Shown here in pieces: positions 34,472 through 42,260 of a DNA stretch of 64,000 bases. This DNA is from Ensifer sp. MPMI2T. Lineage in GTDB: Bacteria > Pseudomonadota > Alphaproteobacteria > Rhizobiales > Rhizobiaceae. Under the pieces are notes generated by a model, which was given only the letters and a program-made list of their open reading frames with translations, made no database searches and was not told the origin of the DNA. Each line of letters starts with the position of its first letter. Position 1 is the first letter of the stretch. Location of the stretch: contig NZ_SRXN01000025.1 in assembly GCF_004827385.1 (NCBI RefSeq), positions 1 to 64,000 on the forward strand, in the 5' to 3' direction. The position numbers and the translations under genes are program-made.

Positions 34472-35959
34472 ATGACGACCCGCTCTCCCATCCTGTCGCT
34501 CCGTGGGATCCAGAAGTCCTACGGCCCGATCAAGGTTCTCCAGGGTGTCGATCTCGACATCTATCCGGGAGAAGTCGTGGCGCTGCTCGGTGAAAACGGT
34601 GCCGGAAAATCGACCCTGTCGAATATCATTTCCGGCACCGTACAGCCCTCCGCCGGAGAAATGACCTGGCTCGGCAAAAGTTACACGCCCGCCGATCCCC
34701 GCGCCGCCATGGACGAGGGGGTGGGCATGATCCATCAGGAACTGAAACTGCTTCCGAAGCTCTCCATTGCGGAGAACGTGTTCGTCGGCCGCTACCCCAT
34801 GAAGGCGGGCCGGATCGACCGCAAGGCGATGGAAGATCGGGCACGCCGCGGCCTTCGCCGGCTCGGTCTCGACATCTCGCCCGATCGCCTCGTCGAAGGG
34901 CTTTCGACCGGCAAGCAGCAGCTCATCGAAATCGCCAAGGCGCTGACGCTCAATGCGCGCCTCCTCATCCTCGACGAACCGACCGCTGCGCTTGGTGGCG
35001 AGGAGACTCAGCTTCTCTTCCAGCAAATCGAACGGCTGAGGGCGGAAGGGGTCGGCATCATCTACATTTCACACCGCCTCGAGGAAATCCGCCAGATTGC
35101 TGACCGCATTGTTGTCATGCGTGACGGCGCTAAGGTGCAGGAGTTCGACAGCGGCGATGTGCCGATCCGCACCATCGTCGAGGCGATGGTCGGCCGCTCC
35201 CTGGAGCGCATGTTCCCGGCGCTTCCGACACCCACGGACGAGGTGACGCTGGAGGTGCGGAGCCTTTCCTCACCCTCCAACGCTTTCCGCGACATCAACT
35301 TTTTCGTACGCAAGGGCGAAGTCTTCGGCATTGCCGGCCTCATGGGCGCCGGTCGCACCGAATTGGTGCGCGCTATCACCGGCGCCGACCCAATTTCCGG
35401 TGGGGAAGTGCTCCTGCGCGGCAAGGCCATTACGCCTCGCTCCCCCATCGAGGCGATCCGCAATGGCATCGTTCTCGTGCCGGAGGACCGCAAACTTCAG
35501 GGAGTGGTGCTCGAGCATTCGATTGCGGAGAATATCGGTTACGCCAATCTCGGCGAGATCGCCCCCAGCGGCTGGCTCTCCTCGCGCCGCATCCAACAGT
35601 TCGCCGAAGGCTGTATCAGAAGGTTCGGCGTCAAGGGCCGCGGCGGGCAGAATGCGAGCGAGCTTTCCGGCGGCAACCAGCAGAAGGTGGTGCTTGCCAA
35701 GTGGCTGGCCCGCAAGCCGCAGGTCGTCGTGCTGGACGAGCCGACGCGCGGCATCGATGTGGGCGCCCGCTCTTCGATCTATGATCTCATCATGGACCTC
35801 GCCCGGCAGGGCGTCGCCGTGATCGTGGTCAGTTCGGACCTCGAGGAGGTACTCGGTGTATCCAGCCGTATCATGGTCATGGCGAAGGGAAGGCAGGCGG
35901 GGATCCTGAACCGCGAGGACGCAAACGACGTCTCGGTCATGGAACTGGCGACGATCTGA
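34472..35959 (+). CDS. ABC sugar transporter ATPase (RbsA-like, two domains)
   Basis: 495 aa. First nucleotide-binding domain: Walker A GENGAGKSTLSN, signature STGKQQLIEIAKALT, Walker B LLILDEPTAAL. Second domain: degenerate Walker A GLMGAGRTELVRAITG, signature LSGGNQQKVVLAKWLARKP, Walker B VVVLDEPTRGIDVG. This doubled layout with a degenerate second P-loop is standard for RbsA/XylG/AraG. It energises the permease encoded at 32405. A second SDR gene follows after 16 bases. Confidence 0.95.
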   Translation: MTTRSPILSLRGIQKSYGPIKVLQGVDLDIYPGEVVALLGENGAGKSTLSNIISGTVQPSAGEMTWLGKSYTPADPRAAMDEGVGMIHQELKLLPKLSIAENVFVGRYPMKAGRIDRKAMEDRARRGLRRLGLDISPDRLVEGLSTGKQQLIEIAKALTLNARLLILDEPTAALGGEETQLLFQQIERLRAEGVGIIYISHRLEEIRQIADRIVVMRDGAKVQEFDSGDVPIRTIVEAMVGRSLERMFPALPTPTDEVTLEVRSLSSPSNAFRDINFFVRKGEVFGIAGLMGAGRTELVRAITGADPISGGEVLLRGKAITPRSPIEAIRNGIVLVPEDRKLQGVVLEHSIAENIGYANLGEIAPSGWLSSRRIQQFAEGCIRRFGVKGRGGQNASELSGGNQQKVVLAKWLARKPQVVVLDEPTRGIDVGARSSIYDLIMDLARQGVAVIVVSSDLEEVLGVSSRIMVMAKGRQAGILNREDANDVSVMELATI

Positions 35960-35975
35960 ACAGGGAAGAATGTTT

Positions 35976-36764
35976 ATGTCTGAAATCACTCTCAACGCGC
36001 CGAAATTGTTCGATCTTTCCGGAAACATCGCTTTCGTGACGGGTGCGGGCAGCGGCATCGGCCAGCGCATCGCCATGGGCCTCGCACAATGCGGAGCGGA
36101 TGTCGCGCTGCTCGACCGCCGTACGGACGATGGCCTCGCAACGACCGCCGACTTCATCGCAAAGGCTGGGCGCCGCAGCATCCAGATCGCCGCGGACGTG
36201 ACCAGTGGCGCCTCACTCAACGAAGCGGTCGCCCGCACCGAAGCGGAACTGGGCCCGCTGACCCTCGCCGTCAATGCGGCCGGCATCGCCAATGCCAACC
36301 CGGCGGAGGAGATGGAGGAAAGCCAATTCCAGACGATGATGGACATTAATCTGAAGGGCGTTTTCCTCTCCTGCCAGGCGGAGGCGCGGGCCATGCTGAA
36401 GAACGGCCGCGGGTCGATCGTCAACATCGCCTCGATGTCCGGCGTGATCGTCAATCGTGGTCTCAGCCAGTGCCATTATAACGCCTCGAAAGCCGGCGTG
36501 ATCCACATGACGAAGTCGATGGCGATGGAATGGGTCGGGCGCGGCATCCGCGTCAACACGATCAGTCCCGGCTATACGGCCACGCCGATGAACACCCGAC
36601 CGGAGATGGTGCACCAGACGAAGCTCTTCGAGGAGCAGACGCCGATGCAGCGCATGGCGACGGTCGACGAAATGGTCGGTCCCGCCGTCTTCCTCTTGTC
36701 GGATGCTGCGAGCTTCGTGACCGGTGTCGACCTTCTCGTCGACGGCGGGTTCTGCTGCTGGTGA
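35976..36764 (+). CDS. SDR-family dehydrogenase, second of the locus
   Basis: 262 aa. ATG 35976 is favoured over ATG 35970 because AGGGAAG is then correctly spaced. Cofactor motif VTGAGSGIGQRIAMGL, NAA at VNAAGIA, catalytic Ser in NIASMSG and YNASKAG, and a C-terminal FVTGVDLLVDGGFCCW. Similar to D-arabinitol/xylitol-type SDRs. It completes the transporter arm. Having two SDRs with one kinase suggests oxidation of a polyol or epimerisation by two redox steps. Confidence 0.93.
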   Translation: MSEITLNAPKLFDLSGNIAFVTGAGSGIGQRIAMGLAQCGADVALLDRRTDDGLATTADFIAKAGRRSIQIAADVTSGASLNEAVARTEAELGPLTLAVNAAGIANANPAEEMEESQFQTMMDINLKGVFLSCQAEARAMLKNGRGSIVNIASMSGVIVNRGLSQCHYNASKAGVIHMTKSMAMEWVGRGIRVNTISPGYTATPMNTRPEMVHQTKLFEEQTPMQRMATVDEMVGPAVFLLSDAASFVTGVDLLVDGGFCCW

Positions 36765-36769
36765 TCGTT

Positions 36770-36971
36770 ATGCGCAGGAAGCTGGTTGCCGGAAATTGAA
36801 AAATGAACGGCCCCTCTTCCTCTCTAGAAGGGCGTCATGGCGATGACGACCGTGGTGGACCGACTCGATTGCGACCTCGTCGTCATCCCGCCATTCACGC
36901 TTTTGGAATGCCTTTGCGCATTCGGACAGATTCATGACGGATTCCTTCTTGAAATTGGAGTGGGCCCCTGA
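36770..36971 (+). pseudogene. Remnant of a triosephosphate-isomerase-like gene
   Basis: Directly after the SDR stop, ATG 36770 starts MRRKLVAGN-stop-KMNG, which is the universal TpiA N-terminus (KLVAGNWKMNG) with the Trp codon changed to TGA at 36797. A +1 frame change later, 36837-36971 reads VVDRLDCDLVVIPPFTLLEC, matching the next conserved TpiA block (PPFTLL). The remaining 80 percent of the gene is missing. TIM-like isomerases act on tetrulose phosphates in erythritol-type operons, so its loss may have cut a step from this pathway. Confidence 0.8.
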
Positions 36972-36984
36972 TTATCTGAATAAC

Positions 36985-37123
36985 GTTCTCAGGGCGGGGT
37001 GAGATTCCCCACCGGCGGTATCAGGAATTTCCTGGAGCCCGCGAGCGCTTCCACTCCAAGGTGGAAGGTCAGCAGACCCGGTGCGATGCCGGGGCCGACG
37101 GTATAGTCCGGATGGAAGAGAAC
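36985..37123 (+). ncRNA. FMN riboswitch (RFN element)
   Basis: The conserved core is unmistakable: ttctcagggcggggtgagat, ccccaccggcggta, gagcccgcgagcg, cagacccggtgcgatgccgg, ggccgacggtatagtccgg and atggaagagaac, in the right order. It binds FMN and should reduce expression of the downstream ribB when flavin is plentiful. It ends about 92 bases before the ribB start, room for an expression platform that hides the ribosome site. Confidence 0.96.
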
Positions 37124-37215
37124 ATGTCTGCAAAACCGCCCCTGACATGGCGGCTGCAGGCCTGTTCGCCCAAGGGATTGAAACGCCGATAGCGGCAACC
37201 CTTGAAAGGCATGAA

Positions 37216-37848
37216 ATGGCAATCTCAAAAATCGAAGACGCAATAGCGGTCCTGGCGCGCGGCGGCATGATAGTTGCCGTGGACGACGAGGATCGTGAGA
37301 ACGAGGGCGATATTATCGTCGCCTCTGAGGCAGTGACGCCGGAGACGATCGCGTTCATGATGAAACATGCCCGCGGACTTATCTGCGTGGCAATGGAGGG
37401 CAGGCGACTCGACGCGCTCGAGATCCCGCTGATGGTTCCGCAGAACACCGAGCTGCACAAGACGGCCTTCACCGTTTCCGTCGATTACCTGCCCGGAACC
37501 ACCACTGGCATTTCCGCCGCTGACCGCGCAGCGACGGTCAAGGCGCTGATGGATCCCGCCGCCCAACCGGCGGAATTCGCCCGACCGGGCCACATATTTC
37601 CCCTCAGGGCTCATCCAAACGGCGTGCTCGGCCGTCCGGGGCACACGGAGGCCGCAATCGAGCTTGCGCGTCTTGCCGGCAAGGCCGCCTCGGGGGTGAT
37701 CTGCGAAGTCGCCAATGACGATGGAACGATGGCAAGACTTCCGGAGCTTATTGTCTTCGCCGAGACGCACGGGATGCCTTTGATCACCATCAAGGACTTG
37801 ATCAAGTTCGTCGAAGAGCTGTCGGCCGATACTGCAGACGCTGCCTAA
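37216..37848 (+). CDS. ribB: 3,4-dihydroxy-2-butanone 4-phosphate synthase
   Basis: 210 aa, a stand-alone RibB with no GTP cyclohydrolase II domain. ATG 37216 is preceded by gaaagg. Signature motifs: DDEDRENEGDI (metal/substrate acidic loop), ISAADRAATVKAL, RPGHIFPLRAHPNGVL and GHTEAAIELARLAG. It converts ribulose 5-phosphate to the four-carbon precursor of riboflavin plus formate. Controlled by the FMN riboswitch immediately upstream and followed by a strong terminator. Confidence 0.96.
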   Translation: MAISKIEDAIAVLARGGMIVAVDDEDRENEGDIIVASEAVTPETIAFMMKHARGLICVAMEGRRLDALEIPLMVPQNTELHKTAFTVSVDYLPGTTTGISAADRAATVKALMDPAAQPAEFARPGHIFPLRAHPNGVLGRPGHTEAAIELARLAGKAASGVICEVANDDGTMARLPELIVFAETHGMPLITIKDLIKFVEELSADTADAA

Positions 37849-37893
37849 TCGACAAAACATGAAAGAGAGGGGCTATGCTCCTCCAGTCCGTTG

Positions 37894-37927
37894 AAACCCG
37901 TCGATCTTTCGGCGGGTTTTTATTTTG
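37894..37927 (+). terminator. Rho-independent terminator of ribB
   Basis: AAACCCGtCGA pairs with TCGgCGGGTTT around a TCTT loop (one T-G wobble), followed by TTTATTTTG. It lies 46 bases after the ribB stop. Confidence 0.9.
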
Positions 37928-38436
37928 TTTGTTGCTTTGGGCGGGGACGGAGGAGGTTTCAGTTGGTCACATCCAACACGAGCTTAACGCCTCGGCTGCA
38001 AATTTGCCACTCCGATATCGGTTTGCCTTAAACACCTAGCGCAGAGGTGAAATCGCCCGGACTTTGTTCGCGGCTGCCGGGAACGCCTCCAACAGGCGCA
38101 AGTTGGGGCGCCTATGGCGTTCACCGTTTGCGACCGCTTAGGGTCGACCTTTCCGGTTCCCATCCGTCATGGAACATGCCGCCCGTCGTGCGGGCTCCGG
38201 CAGCGGCCTGGTCGCGCCGTTTTCGGACATTCAGAGGCGGAACCCCAGACCTCCGATTATTAGGAGCTGCTGATGTTCCGTTCAACTTGTGCTACAGTTG
38301 TTTGAATGGAGAGGTGCGACCAGAAGGGGGAATTTCAACGCCGTTCTGGCGGCCTTCAACGAGGTAAGAAAGAGCTCTCCGCTGTTTAGTTCATTTGCAA
38401 CTCGGTTCCCAAGCGGGTCACTTGCTGGAGGGGCAC
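37928..38436. other. Intergenic, nothing coding recognised
   Basis: About 500 bases between the ribB terminator and the membrane protein gene. Reading frames present have arginine/proline-rich random-like translations. No repeat copy or clear operator was found. Confidence 0.35.
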
Positions 38437-38814
38437 ATGGCGAAACTCAACGTTGATCAATACGTTGCGGCGGTGGCTGCGCGAATTGCCCATCTGACGC
38501 AGACCTACGCGACCATTTTTTTCGCCAGCATCGCGACCATGTTCGCGATCCTCGCTTACGCATCATCAGCGGGACTGGCCGCCAGGTTCGCGCTCGCGAC
38601 GATTGTGGTCGCGATCACGGTTTACGGGGTCTTGGCAACCAAGTCCGCCCTGGATGACTTGAAGGCAATGCTGGACGATGCAGTCGACGACTTTTCGGGC
38701 AGCAACTTCGGCGCTCACCTGAAGCAGGTACCTATGGCGCTGTTCACCGGAGCAAGCATCATCCTCGTGCTCGCAATGGGGGTGACGCAGTTGTGGGCGA
38801 TCATTTCGGCCTGA
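38437..38814 (+). CDS. Small membrane protein with about three helices
   Basis: 125 aa from ATG 38437, preceded by ggaggggcac. Hydrophobic segments: TIFFASIATMFAILAYASSA, RFALATIVVAITVYGVLATK and MALFTGASIILVLAMGVTQL, with an acidic loop DDLKAMLDDAVDDF between the second and third. No family recognised. Monocistronic. Confidence 0.7.
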   Translation: MAKLNVDQYVAAVAARIAHLTQTYATIFFASIATMFAILAYASSAGLAARFALATIVVAITVYGVLATKSALDDLKAMLDDAVDDFSGSNFGAHLKQVPMALFTGASIILVLAMGVTQLWAIISA

Positions 38815-39007
38815 CGCGGGCCGATCGCGAACTGCGTGGTCCGCGGCCGCTGACGGGGCGCGGAATGTGTGCGCACAGCATGCGCCTTACAGCGCCGTGC
38901 GTCCTTTAGGACGCGCAAAGGACGCTATAATTCTTTGAATCCACGCATCGTGCTTTCCGAAAATCTGGTCCGATTTTCGGGCCGATGCGCTAGTCATGGG
39001 CCGCAAC
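38815..39007. other. Intergenic with repeat variant
   Basis: Holds the mosaic repeat at 38886-38993 (separate entry). No gene is supported in this stretch. Confidence 0.45.
38886..38993 (+). repeat. Mosaic repeat: usual left palindrome, different right palindrome
   Basis: The left part (cttacagcgccgtgcgtcct, then aggacgcgcaaaggacgct) is the normal left palindrome. The right part is unlike other copies: cgcatcgtgctttccgaaaatctgg pairs with gattttcgggccgatgcg (given as cgcatc, ccgaaaat, attttcgg, gatgcg). Total length is still 108 bp. This supports a modular element in which halves are exchanged. Confidence 0.75.
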
Positions 39008-39265
39008 TCAGCCCGGCGGCAGACCCATTATCTCGAGTCCAAACTGGTCCGCCGCGACGGTCGCAATCTCGTCCAGGTTCTCGTGCCCCAAGCGGCGCTC
39101 GGCGACGACCTCGAAGAAGTGTTCAAAGCACCCTGCGAGTCTGGCCGCCAGGTCTCCGCCTGTCAGGCCACTGCGCAGTGATAAGGTCAACCGGGCACCG
39201 CTGGGGTCGGACAGGGAGGACCTGTCGATGCAGCGTTCAATAGTACTGCTGCTCGATTTGCTCAT
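39008..39265 (-). pseudogene. Possible C-terminal remnant of a cupin-type protein
   Basis: An 85-residue frame overlapping the end of the DUF899 gene by 29 bases. Its second half (AGCFEHFFEVVAERRLGHEN, then ATVAADQFGLEIMGLPPG) looks like real protein and recalls the C-terminal ends of some cupin-family proteins, where a helix is followed by YGIE-x-LGPP. The first part looks random. It may be a decayed gene tail or a small gene coupled to DUF899. Confidence 0.3.
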
Positions 39266-39977
39266 ACGCGTCCGGCCGCCCGCCGGGAGTGAGGTCCAGG
39301 AGCGTCCACATCGGCTCGACAGTGCCGATGTGGCGTGGATCCTGCCCCGGCTCCGCCGGTGCGAACAACAACTCGGAGGCCCAACTCAGCCTCACCACCC
39401 CGTCCGAGCCTTTGTGGAATACCGTCAGGATCGGCACCTGCTGTCCATCCTCGTCCTCGCCGTGGTAATCGCGTTTGAAGCTATTGTTGGCGGCTGAAAG
39501 CAGCTTCAAATTGCGCCAGCCGCGATGCGCGGCGAAGGCTGCAACTTGCTCGATCGGCGCTTTCGCCACGGCCGCGATGTTGGCTCCGAGCCCCTCGACG
39601 TGCGGGACCGCCCCCTCCCAATTGTCGAGCAATGCAGTGCAGGACGGGCACGGTCCGTCCTCAAGCGGACGATCTGCCATCGGGCCATTGCTCGGACCGC
39701 GCCGATCATCGCTGCGATGGCGCGGGAACATATAGTGGTAGAGAATCAAGGTATCCGTACCGGGACGGAACAGCTCCGACAAACGTATCTTGGCAGGAAC
39801 ACCGTCGGCGCCAATGTGGTCGAACTCGTAGTCCTCGGGAACGACCCCACCCGGCGGGAGCGCACGGATCTCCGCGGCCACTGCCTCCATTTCACGCCGG
39901 AGGGCCGCTTCACGCTGCAGCAGCCTTTCGCGAGCGGCGCGATACTCAGGAGCTTCATTGGGAAAGCTTACGCCCAT
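39237..39977 (-). CDS. DUF899-family thioredoxin-like protein, second paralogue
   Basis: 246 aa from ATG 39977, preceded by GGAGGCGTCC; an ATG at 39989 is an alternative. EYRAARERLLQREAALRREM, then GGVVPEDYEFDHIGADGVP, LILYHYMFPRHRSD and CPSCTALLDNWEG. It keeps a real CxxC-type motif (PCPSC), unlike the paralogue at 24796 (CRGC). Later LKLLSAANNSFKRDYHGED and WASELLFAPAEPGQDPRHIG fit the family. Function unknown; a peroxiredoxin-like redox role is possible. Confidence 0.88.
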   Translation of the reverse strand: MGVSFPNEAPEYRAARERLLQREAALRREMEAVAAEIRALPPGGVVPEDYEFDHIGADGVPAKIRLSELFRPGTDTLILYHYMFPRHRSDDRRGPSNGPMADRPLEDGPCPSCTALLDNWEGAVPHVEGLGANIAAVAKAPIEQVAAFAAHRGWRNLKLLSAANNSFKRDYHGEDEDGQQVPILTVFHKGSDGVVRLSWASELLFAPAEPGQDPRHIGTVEPMWTLLDLTPGGRPDAYEQIEQQYY

Positions 39978-40300
39978 GGACGCCTCCATCAAGCGGGTGC
40001 ACCTGACTATAACACAGTCAGCCGCGCCTTCCTCGTCGGCGACTAACCGAAAGCTGACCGCCACCGATACTGGCTCGCGGATCTTCTCGGTGCCCCGGCG
40101 TTCGTGCAAATGAATCAAACCTCTTCGGTATCAAAGAAATAAAGATCGACACCGCCGTCCGCGAAATTCGCCAAATCTCCGGCCGTGGCCTGACCCCTCC
40201 GGTGATGAGAACGCGCGCTGGATGTCGGCTTGCAAATCAAATTCTGACGCCCGGGCTTAGACTGCGATGAACCTTCGCGTAAGATCCCGTGCCCATGCCA

Positions 40301-40350
40301 CTACTGCATGATTGCTTTAACCGGCTACGATTAAAGGCGACATGCAGTAG
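40301..40350 (+). repeat. Right half of the 108-bp repeat, perfect outer palindrome
   Basis: Starts ctactgcatg and ends catgcagtag, enclosing ctttaaccggctacgattaaag. It lacks the left palindrome altogether. Confidence 0.75.
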
Positions 40351-40395
40351 CGACTGATGTGCATGGCGAAACCGGCTCAAATCCCGGTCGCGAGA

Positions 40396-40501
40396 CTACA
40401 GCGCCGCGCGTCTTTTCAGACGCGCAAAGGACGCTGTAGCACTTTGAATTGCTGCATGTTCTTGTCCTTTAATCGGTTACGATTAAAGGCGACATGCAGT
40501 G
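40396..40501 (+). repeat. 108-bp two-palindrome repeat, full copy
   Basis: ctacagcgccgcgcgtcttt...agacgcgcaaaggacgctgt, spacer with cactttgaattgctgcatg, right palindrome cctttaatcgg...gattaaagg, and cgacatgcagtgg end. Confidence 0.88.
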
Positions 40502-40759
40502 GTTCTCAGGAGGGGACAGGTTGCCGCCGAGTATGTGAGTGCTACATCCGTCACTGGTCCGCAGAGGAGCGTCACCGCTTCTGGTAAAGCACTCTGGAGC
40601 CACGCCAACGACCGCCCGGCGACGCGCGCCGGCTGGCCAGGATGATAGCCGCCGGGGTAACGTCCGGCCTGCGGATCCGCGTCTTCGCACCGATTGGGGC
40701 AACCGAATTTCCGAAATGGGCATTCGCGGAGAAGGCCGACTTTTTCAGGCCGGCCTCAC

Positions 40760-40866
40760 CTACAGCGTCGCGCGTCCTATCAGACGCGCAAAGGACGCTG
40801 TAGCACTTTGAATTGCTGTATGTTTTTATCCTTAAATCGGCTGCGATTTAAGGAAACATGCAGTGA
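40760..40866 (+). repeat. 108-bp two-palindrome repeat, full copy
   Basis: ctacagcgtcgcgcgtccta...agacgcgcaaaggacgctgt, then ctttgaattgctgtatg, right palindrome ccttaaatcggctgcgattt and aacatgcagtga end. It lies immediately after the pterin dehydratase stop codon (minus strand). Confidence 0.88.
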
Positions 40867-40869
40867 AAT

Positions 40870-41211
40870 TCAGGATGCCCCCGGCAGCTGGTTGATCTTC
40901 GCCGCCATGATGAAATCATTCTCGTGCAGGCCCTTGATCTTGTGGGTCCACAGCGAGACCTCCGCATAGCCCCAGCCGAAGCAGACGTCGGGGTGGTGCC
41001 CTTCCTCCTCCGCCAGGCGCCCGACCTCGTTGACGAAGGCCAGCGCCTGTTTGAAATCGTCGAACTTGAACTTGCGGCGGATCAGATGCCCGTCGTCCAG
41101 GAGGTCCCAGCCTGGTGTCTGCGAAAGATATCCGGCGGCTTCATCCCTGGTGAACGGCGGTATGCCGCCGCGGCAGGGCGTGCAGGACTTCTTAGCGATA
41201 TTCTCGGTCAT
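40870..41211 (-). CDS. 4a-hydroxytetrahydrobiopterin dehydratase
   Basis: 113 aa from ATG 41211 after aggaggaactt. The family motif is EEEGHHPDVCFGWGYAEVSLW then THKIKGLHENDF, giving the paired His, aromatic, Trp/His and final Asp. It recycles pterin-4a-carbinolamine to quinonoid dihydropterin; in some bacteria it supports phenylalanine hydroxylase or molybdopterin metabolism. It overlaps the upstream SAM-hydroxide adenosyltransferase gene by 4 bases (ATGA), so the two are translationally coupled. No hydroxylase gene is in the window. Confidence 0.95.
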   Translation of the reverse strand: MTENIAKKSCTPCRGGIPPFTRDEAAGYLSQTPGWDLLDDGHLIRRKFKFDDFKQALAFVNEVGRLAEEEGHHPDVCFGWGYAEVSLWTHKIKGLHENDFIMAAKINQLPGAS

Positions 41212-41951
41212 AAGTTCCTCCTTTCTGGAGAGATGATCTCGACCGGGCTGCCGACCGCGAGGCCAAGCTCCCGGTCCGCGCGCCCCTGGTTGATAGCGAT
41301 CTCGGCAAGCCCGTTCGAATTCTCGTACCAGAACGCGCTGCCCGGCAACTGGTCGCTGAACGTTCTGGCCCGCTCCAGCAGGCGGCCGGCTGCCGCAAGT
41401 TTCGCATCGGGCGGCAGCATGGCCGCCCTGAGCCCCGTCATGGCATTGCCGTAATGATCGAGATAGACGATCTCGGCCAGATCGTCCGGCCAGTCGGGCC
41501 GCCTGCCGAGATCGTCGCGCGGCCGGCCGGGCGGCGGCTCGCCGCGCGCCAGCATCGCCGCCACCGGCGCGAACAGGTCGCGACCGTGGAAACTGGCCGA
41601 AAGCTGTTCGGGCCTCCAGTCGATCTCCCACGAGCGCGTCTTTCCGGCGCGCCGCTCTATCAGTTCGAACAGGCCGTTGCCGGGGCCGACATACCACCGC
41701 TGATCGGCCTCCACGACCACGGCCGGCCGCTCGCCGCCCACGCCGGGATCGATCACGCAGAGAAAGACCGTGTCGGCCGGAAACCATACGGCATAGGCCG
41801 CCAGCAGATAGGCCGCTGCTGCGGGATTGGTGGCCGGTGCATCGGCGAAGAGGTCGATGACGGGAATGCCCGGCGCTTCCCGGTGCAGCACGGCCTTCAT
41901 CTGCCCCGTATAGGGCCCGCTGAGGCCGAAATCCGTAAACAGCACGATCAT
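41208..41951 (-). CDS. SAM hydroxide adenosyltransferase (SAM hydrolase, DUF62)
   Basis: 247 aa. N-terminal IVLFTDFGLSGPYTGQMKAV and central VIDPGVGGERPAVVVEADQR then WYVGPGNGLF are the DUF62/fluorinase-fold signatures. The presumed Asp-Arg-His set is present (Asp and Arg in IDPGVGGER, His in SFHGRDLFAPVAAM). The usual PDNG is GPGNG here. The C-terminal domain has IVYLDHYGNAMTGLR and FWYENSNGLAEIAINQG. It would hydrolyse SAM to adenosine and methionine. Operon with the pterin dehydratase. Confidence 0.9.
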   Translation of the reverse strand: MIVLFTDFGLSGPYTGQMKAVLHREAPGIPVIDLFADAPATNPAAAAYLLAAYAVWFPADTVFLCVIDPGVGGERPAVVVEADQRWYVGPGNGLFELIERRAGKTRSWEIDWRPEQLSASFHGRDLFAPVAAMLARGEPPPGRPRDDLGRRPDWPDDLAEIVYLDHYGNAMTGLRAAMLPPDAKLAAAGRLLERARTFSDQLPGSAFWYENSNGLAEIAINQGRADRELGLAVGSPVEIISPERRNL

Positions 41952-41966
41952 GTGGCCAGCTTGCGC

Positions 41967-42067
41967 CTACTGCACTTAGATCGGAACCGATTTAAGCACG
42001 AAATCATGCAGCAATTCAAAGTGCTACAGCGACCTTTGCGCGTCTGATAAGACGCGCGGCGCTGTAG
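41967..42067 (-). repeat. 108-bp two-palindrome repeat, reverse copy
   Basis: Reads ctactgcacttagatcgg... gcagcaattcaaagtgctac, then agcgacctttgcgcgtctga and gacgcgcggcgctgtag. Its left arm (acctttgcgcgtct) is the variant that can pair over a longer stem. It lies upstream of the SAM hydrolase gene. Confidence 0.85.
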
Positions 42068-42260
42068 GCCCTGTGGTGGGGAGCCCCGTGTCCTGCCTGC
42101 ATCCGTTTCCAAAGCCGGCACGTCGATGTAAAATACCCCGCATCGGTAGCTCCTGCGGCGAACTCGCGCCGTAGAGGCTACGGGCAGCGGTCGCGTCGAC
42201 GCGCTGCGATGAGCGTGAGCAAGTGGTGCAGATCGCTCGCGATCGGAGCGTTAAAATCCG
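42068..42260. other. Intergenic upstream of the Rieske gene
   Basis: About 190 bases, presumably with the Rieske gene promoter. No motif stands out. Confidence 0.3.

Larger units (their letters stand above)
39978..40869. other. Repeat-dense intergenic region
   Basis: Nearly 900 bases without a supported gene. It contains a right-half repeat (40301-40350) and two full 108-bp repeats (40396-40501 and 40760-40866) in the same orientation. The 260 bases between the full copies contain nothing recognised. Confidence 0.55.

Noticed and set aside
35270-36454. 394-aa open frame on the minus strand
   Set aside because: Antisense to the RbsA-like ATPase and SDR genes; no domain recognised.
38047-38367. 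106-aa open frame after ribB
   Set aside because: Pro/Arg/Gly-rich translation without a ribosome site or known pattern.
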